64,000 nt of DNA. Source: Chrysaora quinquecirrha (lineage: Eukaryota; Cnidaria; Scyphozoa; Semaeostomeae; Pelagiidae). The DNA lies in assembly GCA_014526335.1 (NCBI GenBank), contig JACTAT010000118.1, forward strand, positions 1 through 64,000, written 5' to 3'. A model generated the notes under the pieces. That model was not told where the DNA came from. It ran no database searches and saw nothing but the letters and a program-made list of their open reading frames with translations. Made by a program: the position numbers and the translations under genes. This document shows positions 49,052 to 62,300 of this stretch, in pieces; the first letter of the stretch is position 1, and each line of letters starts with the position of its first letter.

Positions 49052-49332
49052 CACGTTTTTTTGTAAGGAACCTTTGGTCTGAGTTGAGGCTGGAGTTCCT
49101 TGATTTTTCAATAAAATGGAAGTTCCTTATACTGTTCCTTGTCGTGAGATATGTTTGAATAATAATTTTTACAGCAAATTCACATAAACTTGCTTAATTT
49201 TCTTACTTTGAATATAAATATATTATTATTTGGTAATTTATTTGTACGAACCGTCTTGTTCTTGAAAAAGTGATTCTTAATTTTTCGTCCAGGCCTCGAA
49301 AGTTCAGTTCCTTGATTTTTTTGGAAAACGTG
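49052..49332. mobile_element. Diverged MITE with GTTCCTT motifs, about 280 bp
   Basis: Ends CACGTTTTTTTGTAAGGAAC and TTGATTTTTTTGGAAAACGTG-like sequence. Several GTTCCTT/AAGGAAC motifs lie inside, suggesting relation to the 17145-17543 family. Boundaries are approximate. Confidence 0.45.
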
Positions 49333-50324
49333 TATATGGCTTCTTTCACATCGGCTTGGGAAAATGCGAGATCCAATCATTATTTCACTGAAGTCTCTTG
49401 GTGGGTCTCCTAAGGAAAATGATTGCTGAATGATTGTATCAGCGTCTCGAAGCTCGAAAAAGGTTCCTAAAAACCTATTGTCACCGCAATAAAAAGTAAT
49501 AGCATGCTTAGATGATATCTCCTCGCACCCCAAATACATTAGCGGAATAAGAATCAATTTTGATCTTTTTATCTTCGTTGCTTGATTCCCCTTTTTGTTT
49601 TGCCATTCCTCCATTCCCCGTTCCCAATTTCCGCTCCCCACACTCCATTCCGTTGTTCCTAATTCTCCATTCCTCGTTTCCAGTTGCAAAAACACCCCAT
49701 GTTCCATGTGTGCAAGGTCGTCGTTACCAGTGATGACACTTCTTCTTGAAAATCCAGACAAAGTCCCTGAAAGCAACTTTTTCTTTTGACAGTTTCATCC
49801 ATATTCTCATTGTCAAATTACATTGTAATGTAATCCAATTTTAAGTCAAATACTTTATCATATCCTAGCAAAACTTTCTACCTTCGTTGCGCCATAAGAC
49901 ACTGATATTTCGATTCTATAGAAAAATGTGTGGATGAACTTTTTTATTAATATTTCTCCTGATATTATGTTATAGTTAGAATAATTTTTCTTTTGGCATT
50001 GACAAGGAAGGTCGAGGATGACATGACATGACATTTGATAAAAGAGATCAGAAAAAAATTTTTGGCAAATACGGAAAGTGAAATACCCCTTGATCCCCCC
50101 TTGATCCTCTCTGGCTGTGCAGTGATTAATGTGAATACAAAAGCATGAATAGGGCATGTATCAGGTTCTTTCTCAATCAAACCAAGGTCATTTTACTCAA
50201 ATCTCTTTCCTACAACTTAAACTGACTTTTGCAGCAGAATTTTGCAGCAGGATTTTTAGCGCATTTGGAGCGTTTTTTCAGCTGATACCGTTCTGTATTG
50301 CCACTGACCGCGCGGCACCATTGT

Positions 50325-53300
50325 ATGCTCAACCAGCCATGGGAAAGTCAATGGAAATCGGTGAGTTTTTGAATGATAAACAATACGTGTTTTACTTTGT
50401 GTTGAATTTGACCACCAGCCAACAATCAAACATTCTTATAGGAGGAAGAACTTCAAGTGATTTATCCGCTAAATGAGCAAATGAGCACTGTTGCCATAAA
50501 AAGTCTTCCTCCCTCATCATCGGCAAAGTATGGCGGGGAAGGGAGCTTATTCTCCGCTTTTGCTTCGGATGGATCTAATAAAATGGTAAATACGTTCCTC
50601 TCAATTCTACTGTAGAAGATGGAAACGAAGCAAGCAGTGGACGAAAATTTCTATCGAGGAGAAAGAGAATTTTCTTAGCTGGATTTCTGGCTGTTTTTGT
50701 TATTTCTGTCGTTACGGTTGCGGCTGTTTTGGGAACCAGATCAGGTAGGCCTGATTCCTATTGCTAAAACGTCTTATTTTTCTATTTTATTCGAGAAATA
50801 AACTGGTGCTAATTAATGTTAAGCTATCAGAACTTTTATACTATGAAGTTCTAAAAGAAGCAAGTGATTAGCGTCTGACTTTTATGAATAATTTATTACA
50901 AAACAAACGCAGACTTCGCAGTTCAGTCAGTCAGTGCTTCATAACGAAACAAGGGCATCATGGAGCCTCAATTATCGGCCTATGTTGAATTGTTGATACG
51001 CCGAAAAAATTTGGTATGAGAAGTCTAGCATGTTATCTGTCGTGTAAAAAAACTGTAGCATAAATTGGCTTGCGAGTCTGAGATTTTTTTTAGGCTATTT
51101 GTTATTATTATTTCCTAGACACATTTTTAATTTTAGGCCTAATATACCGTAGGCCTACCTACTCTAGGCCATAGAGAGTTGGAGTAGGTTAGGCCCTCCG
51201 GACCTTTTTTATCATGCTGGTCGTCCAATAACTGTAATAAACCAAGATAAGAAGTGAAATAAATACAATAGGGCATTGCTCATTAATTGGAAGGGGGATG
51301 AGCCAAGAATGCGGGGCAAGCAAAAAAGACAAGCTTGGGGAATAAAGACATTGTCAAAAATCAATATTAAGCAACTTGTATGGGGGCAAATAGATCTGAT
51401 ATCCTTTCAGCAAACCCCCAAGAAACCCCATTTTTAGCAGAATTTCAGAGAAAAGGTTATGATCCTGATAAAGGGATATTTTGATTGAAATTTCTAGTAT
51501 GAGTCCAGTCATTTCATTAGTTCAATCCATAAATGCCATGTCACTGTTTACTTAACTTAAGGATAAATGTTTTTCTTTTTTCAGAGTATTTTTTTGGGTC
51601 TAGAAAAGTACGATCAACCAACAAAATCACATTTGAAGATGTATTCAGTGGGACCTTTAGTAGCAGAACTTTTTCTGCCACTTGGTTAACAGGTATGAGT
51701 GATCAACCATAAATATTTTTATGAAATATTTCTTATGAGCACAAACTGATCCGATGTATTAAGAAACAGAGATAAAAAGTTGACAGCTTTTTTGGTTGGA
51801 AGATATCCTATGCTAAGTGCTTTCAGAGCCTTAACCATCCCATGTAATGTCTGTGCAGTATGGTGGGGGACGTGCAGTTCGGTGGCTGATATTCAGTGCG
51901 ATGGCGGCATACCATGATTGCTGTAGGGAGGTATCTTGAAGTATGGTGGCAGATGTGCAGTATGGTGGGATCACATCGTGATTGCTGTGGTGGATATTCA
52001 GTATGGTGGGGAGATATCTTGAAGTGTGGTGGGGGATATTCAGTACAGTAGGGGTTAAATATGATGTTATTAACTGAATCATTGGAAATCATACAGGTGC
52101 GTCAAATAGTGTCCAAACACGAAAATATTAAGAAACAGGAAAGAAAATTTAGAACTTCTAAATAAGAAGTTCAGAAATTTTATCTTATTGTCTCGGTCTT
52201 GTCACTTAATCCGCAAATCAAATCAATTGATTTCAGTTGAACTTTCTTACAATTGGTTATTTTTCAATCGCTTAGCTGATTGGTAACCAAATACACCAGC
52301 ATACCAGAAGGATGACTGCTTTGATACTAACACATGTTCCTTTTGTTATAAGAAAAGAATGCAACAATGCATAAAGAACAATATGATTCCCCTGACTTTT
52401 ATACTTGGTTACTAAGATAGCAGGTCTCAGGTCCTTTCAGCTTTGACTCCATTTTTGACAGCTCTTTTCAGGTTCTTTCAGCTCGTTTTAACTTTAAAAG
52501 TATAATTGATAAATTAGGACAACAAAATTTTTTTGGAGAATTTCTAATAATGTACAATTTCTCTGAAAAAATTTCTTCATAGAAAGTAGATGATTTGATC
52601 ATGGTTATGCAAAAAAGCTTTTTTCGAAGTAAAATTCCTTCTTCTAAAGAAAAATGCTTCAAACTTTTGTGATTGTATTATCATTTGTGAACATGACAAT
52701 GTTTTCTTTTGTTTCCAGTTACCATCATGTAACCATTCAAGCATTTTATATACAGTTGTTACACTTGATCCTAAACTTCCATACCATCACAACTGCATTT
52801 ATTTTTTATTTATACTAGCATTTTGTTGACAGGAATTTTGTTTCAATTCCTTGCATTAACTGTTTAATTGATGTGTCACCAAATTGTTTTAATTGCAGAT
52901 GACACTTGCTTGCATTCAGTGGAGGATGGTAGCACAAAGAAATTCAATCTCACAAGCAATTCATCATCAGTTTTCCTGCCAGCTTCAGTCACAGTTAGTA
53001 TAGTATGCTTAGAGCTACTTTATTTAATATTATAATTTCAAACAATAATTTTACAAAGCTAAGTCTGATATGTGAAACTAAAATCAATTACGGTAGTAGT
53101 AAATGCCTGGACATATGATCAGTACAGTCTTAACAACATGTACACTGCACATCCAAGGTATTGATATTGAAATCAAATGGTTCACAAGCACACTTATTGT
53201 TGGAGTGGTTTGTTTATGTTGTTTTTCACACTTGACATCTGTACCAGTAATTTGTGCTGATTTGTTATACTGAGGGGATCTTGTAAGCTTGCCAGTCCCC

Positions 53301-56300
53301 AAGGAAGTATTGTCACAGAATTGAAGGAGTCTGCCACCAGATTGGTGGAGTTCAGCTTCAACAATGCAAGATACTGACAAAAGGATGGTTTGTGGGTAGC
53401 CCTTTGGAACCAATGCTGGCCAACATCTGTTGGCTTTTATGAAAGCAAACCATTTGGTTCAACCTCAAAACCTCTGGTCTATTTTGGAAATGCAGATGAC
53501 ACTTCTTTCGCGATTTTCAAAAAAATTTGGGTTGCAACCTTTTCCTTCAGAATTTAATGCTTACCATTTCTCGCTGTTTTTTTTTAAAACACTACTACTA
53601 GATTTCTCACCAGTATATACAGGAAACCAACTTTTAGTGGCCTGTACACATGTTGGGATTTCTTCAGTCCAAAACCTCCAATTAACCTCTAACACTATTG
53701 TTCATCAGTCACTTTTGATTTGATATAAGACTTGGCTTGATTTGGAGTTGGACAAAATTTTCATGGATTCACAAAATTTAAATTTGACTTTAGATTCATA
53801 TTCAGCATCTTAAGTTTAGTGTTAAGGTAATTTTTCATGCTTCTAATTTCATGGTTTTTTATTAATAGTGACAAAAAGTTAAAAAATTAAGAAGGGATTT
53901 GACCGCAAAAAATCTCTCTGTGTGAATTTTACTTACATAGTCACTTTTCACTGTGAAATCCTTTTTAAATTAGTCAATTTTTCGTCACTACATCATCAAT
54001 ATTGTGAAGCTTGTAGGCACAAAAATTTGCCACATAACTAGAAATTAGGTTTTCTAATTCTAATTTGAAGTCAAAATTTTCGTGGAGAAAAATTTGCAAA
54101 AAACTTTTGTAAATGATTTGCTTAGCTGAAAAGGTCTATTTCTTGGATATTTTCCTCTATTTGTCTTTCTGATATTTTGAAGAACAAAATTTTTGTTAAC
54201 TCATTGTTTTCAAAGTTAGTCCTGATGAGAAATAGATGTTTGATGTATTGTCTGCAAAGAATTATGTGATAGCCTTTTTATATTTTAAATTTTAGCTGGA
54301 ACATGGAGACTCGTACACTTTGTCTGCTGACAAAAAATGGATTATGTTTAGGGAGAACTCAACACAGGTATCTCTATCTATATTAAACCTATGAATATTT
54401 CAGCAGTTTGATATTTTCAACTGCGATTTTGTGTGCAGCTTGATCTTCAAAAGGAGATTGCTGTACTTTTTTTCTGGTATAGTACAGAAAAATGATTTTG
54501 TGGCAAATTAAATGAATTTTCTGTTTTGCTTTTTAGCTGTATCGACATTCTAAATATTCTGACTATTACATTGGAAAGATGTCAGATATGTAAGTATTTT
54601 TCATCAGAACTTCATGGTATTTCTGGTGATTGCAGTATGTCAATTAAATAAATAACAAACAGCAATTTTCAAAGCTTGTTGAGCACCAAAGATCCAAATG
54701 AAAAGAAGCTGTTGTTAAGTGAACGAAAAACCAGTTTGCTCAGCTAAGAATTTCATTGAAAACTGAACATGATAGCAAGAAGCAACATTGTAAATCGTTC
54801 AAAGAATTTCATTCATTGAACGATTTACAATGTTGCTTCTTGCTATCATGTTCAGAGACGTTGTCATAATACATATGAAGGAATAGGCAATAGGATTCTA
54901 GAAAAATACATTACTGACCAAGCTACAAATATTTGTAGTGGAGATGCTGTACATATACTACTATTAAACAGAATCGAAGCAATTTATAAGCCTTTAGTCT
55001 GACAGATGGAATTGATGGGCAGTCAAAGTCAAGTGAATCTACTTAAATATGCTCTTCAACTAAGCAGGCTTCAACTTTGCCTTCAGCAGGTTGAAGAGAG
55101 CTCAAAAGAAAAGATTTGCTGTGGCAATAAAGTTCCATCCAAGTTTAGTTCATACCAATGTAATTTAGGTGTCCAGACCACAGTGATTTAACAATGGTTC
55201 AGAGATGCATCTTATAAAGCAAAATCAGGCCAAAGAGACACAATGAATCTGTAAAATGTGTTATTCAATTTTGTCTTTATTCAATATCATTATACAGGCG
55301 ATGTACAGGTAGCAGCCTTTGATATGTAAAGAGCAGCATATCCGTTAGTTGATTATTTGCGTGCTTCCATATTTTGTAGGAAGTTGACAAAGCTAAAACT
55401 GCCTGGAAATGCTCAAGAAAAGATTCGTTATGCCGTTTGGTGTGGTAGTGAGAGTTCTATGGTGAGTAAATTCATTTCCCTACTTTTGCATTAACTCGCT
55501 TTTTTGACATACTAACTTGCAAAACGCTCTTTAAGATTGTCGGAAAAGTTATTCAGGTTTTATTATAAAGTTTCTCTCGTTTTGTTGTTAAATTTTACAT
55601 TTGTTTAAACCGGAATTGAAGATTTGAAGAATCAGAAAAATTTATGTCTACATCAGTGGTTTCTAGCACATTTCTATTTTAGCACATTTTCATCATCTCG
55701 TTCAGTGGAGAGATTGGACAAGGAGAGACTATTTTACATTTAGACCTTCTTGGTCTCAAGAGACCACTGACTCAGATTTTTAGGCAGAAACCTGTGCAGA
55801 TCAAACCATACTGAACTTTTTCAACTTTTTTGTTATAATCTGTCTTGATCTAATTCTAGCGTTGTCTGTCCTATTCTAATGCAAGCGTATGTAGCAAGTT
55901 GAGCATGAAAGTCCATGAAGATTTGTCTCTGTCTTCGTTAATTAGTTGCCGAATTTTCTGTGATTATGGAATGCATTGTTATCTATATCTTCTACAGGCA
56001 ATTGTTTTCCAAAATAATGTTTACTTCAAACACAAGCCATGGATGGACGGTGCTTGGTATCAGATAACAACAGATGGTGTTCCAAAATCGGTTTTTAATG
56101 GTGTACCTGACTGGGTGTACGAAGGTATAGTAGATTATTGTACAAAAATGAAAGCTTGCAGTCAAACCACTGCTGGCTATTCCTTCTTTGCTTGCATTGC
56201 ATATATATTCCCATAAAGCTTTGTAAGCCGAGTGAGAACTATGATACACTCACTACCAGTTTGACGAAAGAGTATTACGAAGCCAAGAAATGACTGAGAC

Positions 56301-59300
56301 AGTCAAAAGGCAATGATTTTTTTATACTTTCTTACAATGTGCCACTTATGTCTCAAAAACGAACGTGACACATTCATCAACGCTTTAACAAGTTTGTGTT
56401 CACTTAAGTTTTGATTTCTCTATATCACTGATAGAGCAAGGTCACACGACTGGCTTATTTCTCTCTTGCACTAAAAAAACTTATCTTAGAGTCATTACAT
56501 TGTGGCCTGTGTATGTGTGTATGGTTACCTGTTTAATTTTACGTCTGGATTGATATCTTTTTGTGACTCTATTTATATTGGTATATTTCCTCCTCTGCAG
56601 AGGGTCGGTGGAAAATATTTCTAGTAAGTGTTTTCACGTTTTGCAACTCTCAGCAGTTTTAAAATTCTGTATGTTGTTGCAAATGTTCCATTTAATTGAG
56701 CCTCGCTAATCATTGCCACGGGGCTCTTGATACACCGGCGTGGCTTTTCTAAAAATTCAAAAAGATGATCTTGAAAAAAAGGGGAAGGGGTTAGAGTTTT
56801 GGATCCATGAGTTATAATGGTAATAGGACGGAAGAATAAGACAGTGACCTTGAGGGACCTTCACGACAAGAAAAAAAATTCTCGGATCGAAAATCGACAA
56901 AAAATAAGAACTAGTAGGAGTTCTAATAAACCCAAGGGGGTGGTGAATTTGAAGAGAATCGATTTATTCTAGATCAACAGGCAGCCAAGCTTTGGACTAA
57001 TGTCATGTTTTTATATTTTAGAGGAAATTCTGTCAACTGATCGTGCCATGGATTTTTCGGAAGATGGTCGATATATGGTTTTTGCAAAATTCAATTCAAG
57101 CAAAGTTAAATATTACAAATTCACAAAATATGGGCCAAGATCAAATGCTTATACGACAATTGAAAAAATTGCTTATCCAAAGGTATGTAATTTCTGTTGA
57201 AATACATTTATTTATTGTTAACATAAGAATAGATGCTGGACAACGCAAAGCCATATTAAGGTTGCGTTCTTTAGAAGCTAATCAGAGATTTGCTTTGCTC
57301 TTGATTCTATGAAAATGTGGAACCGAAGCAAAACGAAAAAAACTCTTTGATTCGGTCTTTCAAGCAAAGTTTAAGTTCAAAAGAAATATCTAGGTCGGAT
57401 CGGGATTATTGCAGCAGCTTGCAACCCAAGTTTCTTCAAAAAACGTATAAGTCCGTAAAATGAGATTTAGGCGAAATTTAGTGGAATTTTTTAGTAAGCC
57501 TCTGAATAACGACCACCTCCCAATAATGGCCACTTTGTCCTGGAGCAAAACGTGGCCACTCTTTGGGGTTCAACTGTATTTTCTTTCTTTCTCAATGAAT
57601 AACAAAGACTCTGTTAAGAGATGTATTTTTGTGGTATATCAAACATCTATCTCCAGCAATGACTTTGTTTCGTTTTATGTAAGTAGAGGTTTTCTGTTTG
57701 AGATCATTTTGGACAACAACAGGTTTTCTGTGCAAAAATGTGTGACTTTTTTATACAAAGCAACGTGTTAAAAGGAACTGTTTTTTTTTTTAGTTTCTAA
57801 GATTTGTGGGATATTAATGCTTGTCGTTGGCAAGGACAATCCCAAAGAGTGCCGAACTACTACTAAATTTCGCAACGTGAACCAGAATGCTCCAAAAAAT
57901 TTCAGCTTTTTATGGCGATATGACAGCCCACAGAAGTAGACCAAAACGCTTACTCCCGTATTAACTCAAATTTGAATTGCACTTTCATTTGAAAATACAG
58001 AGTTTTTTGTTTTGTTAGTTGCTGTCATTTCTATGGCCGCTAGCAAGCAGGAAATAATTCCTCACTGCTTCAAGGCTGTTCAGCTTAAAATTTTCATTCA
58101 TAGTCACATGCAATTTCAGAACTGCTATTTATTCTACATATTTCGTCCTGTCTCTCCATTCGCAAGAAGATACGTTTTTAGTCAATGTCAAACAGAATCA
58201 CTATCAACCTTGTGTTGTGTGTCAATCAATTCAATTCAATTCAATTCAATATTGTTTGTAAAATACATCAAATTAATACAAAGTCTAAAAAAGTATGTAT
58301 TTTACGCGACCCAAGAAAAGCAAAGCTTATCTAGCTTGGGCCGCAACTAAAAGATAAAAGGAAATTATAATTTATATATATATAATTCCAAGGCTACATA
58401 TTTTTTTCAATCTTTTGTTTTTTTAAATATTTTTTTTTTTTTTTTTGTCTTTTATTACAACAATAATAACAACAACATAATTTGTAAGAAATTAAAGAGA
58501 AACAAGTTCTTAAGCTAATTGTTGTGATGAATGATACTACTAATATAGGTCATTGATAAAGGATAGTAGAATGTTGATTCTTGCATTCAGATAGTACGTA
58601 GAAATCATTTAAGAAATGAAAGATGAGTTAATTTTTAATATTTACTCATATAGCCTTTTTTTATTAACTTTGAAAAAGAAGAGACTTTATCAATCTTTTT
58701 TAGAAAATTAGGCAGCTCAATCGTGTCATTTCTTCTTTTTTTTTCAAAATGTTTGTTCTGGCCTCTGTCCGCTTGTCCTCCTGTTTTATCACAGGGAAAC
58801 AAGGGGAAAAGCCAACCAGAGTAAAGAACATATTCTCTCTTTTCGTTCGCTTTTCCCTTTGTTTCCTTGTGATAAAACAATCCTCTGCGAAGCACTCTGC
58901 GCAGTCGGTTAAGTTGGTGAAGCTGCAAGAGGAAGGTTTTGAAGAACAAATTGGCACAAAAAACAAGAGGTCGATAGTAATTCTGTTTGACATATACTAA
59001 TGAAGTCTGTACTTGTGCATGGTCTGTCTTGCCAGGAAGTTTTTATCCTGCCTCAACACCTCAAATTTCCCACGTTATAGGGATTAATTTCATTAGGTAA
59101 TCAAAGACTGGTTGGAAACGAATTAATATTTTAGCTTCTCAGTGTTTGCAAATCGACGAAACACTGGCCAAGGAGCGTGCAGACAAAAGACTCACAGTTT
59201 TTATTAAATGATTTGTTTAAGTGGATATGCTGCTAATTCGCGAAAAAAGCGAGAGCCAAGCTGAAAACTTAATCTGCTTAACTATATGAAGAGATTTAAT

Positions 59301-62300
59301 TCCTTTTTAGACCGGTTATGACAATCCAGTCGTGTCACTTTATGCTGTTGACCTTGAAGATGTAATAAGAAACACTGGAAAAGTCACTCTCATACCACTA
59401 ACTGTACCAGATGCATTCAAATCAATGTAAGTTGAAAACAGAACCATGCGTCATAAATCAAAATCCTCCAAACAAGCTATTTGTCTTTTAAGTACCGTAT
59501 TTCCTCGATTTAGCACCCTCCCTGGAATAAGTGCACCCTTTTGATTGAGCCGCCTATCAGGTTGATCCAAGTGTTAATTTCTAATCAAAGTAGCTAATAT
59601 AGGTAAACTCTGTGCTTGTGCTTGAACACGCTTTTAGGCATGCTTTGAAAAAGCTTTTGGGTAGTCAATTTCGAATTCAACCAAACATAAAAATGAATCG
59701 ATGAATCAATCAAAAATAAGGAACATCTAACCTGAAAATGAAGCTAGTTTATCTTTAAAAACAACTCAGAAAATAGACTCAATTTTTCTCTACTTCTAAG
59801 TTTTGTCAAGAAATTAAATCATGTTTAAAAGTCTAAATAAACTTGGGAATCTGTTTTTAATTTGGTTTTATTGCAACTCTTTCAAAGATGTTTGTCTTTT
59901 TGATTAGTCGTAGGCAACAGTAAGTCTCTATATATCGTAGATAAATATTTCAGCATAGTCTATGATTTCAGTGACTTTCATAAACTGATAAGAATTCACA
60001 GACCAAATAAAGAGCTTCAGAAAAGACCACTTAATACAACATTTATTTTCCTGGTCATTATACTGTAAATAATTATTTGCATTTCAGTGAGCATTATTAT
60101 TATCTGATGAAATTTGTCACTGGAAGCAACAGTAAAAAAAAGCCTCAAGTTTATGTCAGTTGGATGAACAGAGCACAAAATCATACCATCACCAAGTATT
60201 ATAGCGTCGCTCAATCAACAAGCAAGATTGTAAGTTCATAGCAACCACTTTCCTTGTTGTTTTTGAAAAAAACACCGCGTAATGAATTTAGCTTACACGC
60301 TAAATGGCCTAGTTCTTTAAGTTCCTTATTTTTGGACCTCTTTTGAGGAAATTGTAGTCCAAAAAGTTCCTTAATAGTTCCTTAATTTTAACTGCACATA
60401 CAGTAAATAAAAGAGAGACATTTGCATGTAAGCAGAGCTCGAGAATACTCAAGGAAACATTTGATACATGCTTAACGTACAATTTATTTGATTTTCGACT
60501 GCAAATGAATGGAACCGGCTTTCCAATTCTTGATCATTTGCAGTGATAAAAGCATTCATTATTGAAAGGTTCCTTAATGATTTTCTCTTTAATATAAGTT
60601 CTTTAAATTTTTTGGCCTTCTACATGCAGGTTCCTTATAAAGTGGTTCTTTATAAAAAAGCGTGTATTCAGGGAGCCCGAAGGGTGCACAAAAATGACAA
60701 ATCCTTCCAAAATTACGACAAGGCAACTCTATGCGCCGTTTCCCAGAGCTTATGTTTCTTGATGTGGCCAAATTGTCAAAAGGGTCAATCATTGTTTGTA
60801 AAGCAAATCTCAAATTCATAAATAGGGTGCTTGGCGTTCGATACAGCACAATGTTAGAACGTCAAGTCTCTGTGTTTACTTATTATTTTGTGCACTGCTG
60901 GTATAATCAGTGAGGCTGGCATAGCTAATGATATTTGAAGAACTGATGTGTGCCGTATCGATTCCTGTAAATAGCTTCTTTTAAAAACTCAGCAATGAAT
61001 TGCATGCCTGATAAAACGTCGTTACAACATGGATGTGGAAGTGCTTTTACATATTTCTGGAGAATCTTGTGCGCCATTGTATCATGCAGATCAATTAACT
61101 GGAATTTTGACCTTGCAACTGATCCTCTTACTTAGTTAAAGTCTGTAGTTTTATAGCAAGGTCAAAAGAATTAAAATTTGCCCATAAATAAAAGTTGTAC
61201 ATTATCTGTTAAAAAATGGATACACGGCTTTTTTATAAGCAACTTAGCAGGATTTGAAAAATTAAGCAACTTCAGTTCTGTACATATATAATCTTAAGCA
61301 ACTTAAAGAATTTATTTCTCACGTAACTAGAAAGAGATTGCTCTATCAAACAATGAAAAACACGCTAGTAAAACAAAAGAAACAAAACTCTAATGAAAAA
61401 ACTGCAAGGCGTACTGAAAGACCGAAAATATGACTTCTTATAAGTATTTTCTGTCCTATTTCAGGTCGAAGAGCACAAGGTTAAAGGAGGTTGGGTCGAC
61501 GACAGTGTAAGTGTAATTATCATAATATTTCTACCCAAGTCTGGGTTCGAATACGTCGCTGGTTGTCGCCGAATTTCCATGGCAACACTGAAACCTGGAA
61601 CATAATCTATTGCTACTTTGAAATCCATGTTTCCGATGTTCGCCAGTGTGTTTTCACCAAACGCTAGCCTGTTGCTGAATGAATAATGCAAATGTTTCCA
61701 GATTATCAACAACACATTACACATTTTAGGTTTCTCGTGTGAAATTCTATTCTGAAATGATAATGAATGCTCGGTGGGAATAACGAAAATGGAAGGATGA
61801 ATCTTTCATGTTTAAGACGAATTCCCTGCTAGACTTTCTATTCATATCCCATGCGATACCTGTCACCGTTAAGTTAGCAAGCGGGTTGCATGAATATAAA
61901 GCAAGCATATGAATAGATCTTGAGGGTTGAGACTTTCCACTTATGAACTGTTCATTAGCGCTTTGAACCGCATAGACTGTTATTATAAACATCAGTTACC
62001 TTTTTTCAAGTATTGAAATCTGTCAAAATGTAGTTCCCATCTACCTTGTTCTGACCTTACCAAACTATTCTCAAAAAACGTTTCACCTGCTTTAGTATTG
62101 CTGCTTTATTTCAAACCATTGTTTTCCGACCACCCACCCTATTGTTCCAACCTCTGATTATTTGTACCATTAATGCTCACCAGGATCGACCTCAGGAAGT
62201 GGGCGTTTAGTGCATTAGCCCTTGAACTGCCTGAATTAAAACTACACCTTTAAGGTCGGTGATTGAAACGGGAAGTGCAATTTCCGGCCAATGCACCTGT

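Larger units (their letters stand above)
47161..50324. other. Intergenic region between the Rho-GEF and DPP-like genes
   Basis: Contains the Rho-GEF 3' UTR (an AATAAA at 47366-47371 lies inside a MITE), a MITE at 47288-47702, a fold-back minisatellite at 48760-48973 and a diverged MITE at 49052-49332. The ORFs at 48330-48521 and 49180-49776 (minus) show no recognisable protein; the latter overlaps the MITE. Confidence 0.6.

Noticed and set aside
49180..49776. 198-codon minus-strand ORF
   Set aside because: Overlaps a diverged MITE, has low complexity and no recognised motif or splice context.
51823..52092. Two minus-strand ORFs rich in Pro, His and Tyr
   Set aside because: Both are readings of the GGTGG-core minisatellite inside a DPP-like intron.
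58635..59000. Overlapping ORFs on both strands
   Set aside because: They come from a 31-bp-arm inverted repeat in a DPP-like intron and lack any coding signature.
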